A stretch of 45,055 nt of DNA from Flavobacterium psychrophilum (GTDB lineage: Bacteria > Bacteroidota > Bacteroidia > Flavobacteriales > Flavobacteriaceae). Position 1 is the first letter of the stretch; each line of letters opens with the position of its first letter. A model generated the notes under the pieces. The model saw only the letters and a list, made by a program, of their open reading frames with translations. It made no database searches and was not told where the DNA came from. The DNA lies in NCBI GenBank assembly GCA_022730285.1, contig DZCQ01000021.1, positions 1 through 45,055 of the forward strand, given 5' to 3'. The translations under genes were made by a program, and so were the position numbers. Positions 45,027-45,055 of this stretch are shown here, one piece after another.

Positions 45027-45055
45027 ATGAAATTTATGCGTATAATATATAGTTA
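45027..45055 (+). CDS. Start of a further gene (partial, possibly polysaccharide locus)
   Basis: ATG at 45027 opens a frame MKFMRIIYS that runs off the window. An A-rich sequence precedes it, as at other starts here. Nine codons are too few to identify it; position suggests the first structural gene after upxY. Confidence 0.35.

Overview
The window is strongly A+T-rich, densely coded bacterial DNA that looks chromosomal and comes from the phylum Bacteroidota, most likely Flavobacteriia (order Flavobacteriales). This rests on gene content: the gliding lipoprotein GldI, a surface protein with a type IX secretion (T9SS) sorting tail, Rho with a long polar insertion beside a DUF4293 gene, a rsfS-ftsH-LUD-cdsA-psd-ACBP block, and a UpxY-type antiterminator. 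It also rests on the promoters. Many start regions carry the Bacteroidota -7 box TAnnTTTG, twice with a TTG or TTTG exactly 19 nt upstream, and Shine-Dalgarno sequences are not evident. I found no tRNA, rRNA, CRISPR array or insertion sequence.

Layout. (1) 131-5741, + strand: a DEAD-box RNA helicase, then a tight operon of a BatA-like membrane vWA protein, a dihydroorotase homologue that has lost several metal ligands, a small DUF4870-like membrane protein and an alpha/beta esterase. (2) 5785-11386, - strand: rsfS-ftsH, a strong hairpin, then LUD protein-cdsA-psd-acyl-CoA-binding protein-membrane-anchored superoxide dismutase, which is an envelope phospholipid and stress block. (3) 11481-15393: birA, an isoprenylcysteine-methyltransferase-like gene behind an odd 163-nt spacer, rho, and divergent DUF4293. 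(4) 15551-21061, + strand: a NarL-type response regulator with a TPR histidine kinase, followed by four exported proteins (a small protein ending in an IWQPPK motif, a CxxCHxC protein, a kelch/T9SS protein and a DUF2202 ferritin-like lipoprotein). (5) 21179-27833: a YfcE-like phosphodiesterase, a cysteine desulfurase, a cysteine-less thioredoxin-fold lipoprotein, a DHH phosphoesterase, gldI, a cyclophilin-FKBP fusion and ung. (6) 27826-33363, - strand: DUF4834, YfhO, a glycosyltransferase and a flippase, a surface-glycan set. (7) 33474-43171: an outer-membrane barrel protein with a charged tail, GNAT, DUF3820, OsmC, two LysM proteins, guaA, a lipoprotein of unknown function and pyrD. (8) 43246-end: an intact tyrosine recombinase, an UpxY/NusG-like antiterminator and a structured leader, probably the start of a capsular or exopolysaccharide locus that continues outside the window.

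Most genes are housekeeping with an envelope theme: phospholipids, lipoproteins, periplasmic folding, peptidoglycan binding and surface glycans. The best candidates for something poorly described are the exported redox or metal-like cluster at 18068-21061 behind a two-component system, the degenerate dihydroorotase in the vWA operon, and the leader with mutually exclusive hairpins after upxY. Several -7 boxes lie only 3-6 nt from the start codon, which suggests leaderless or near-leaderless mRNAs. Four genes appear to start at TTG.
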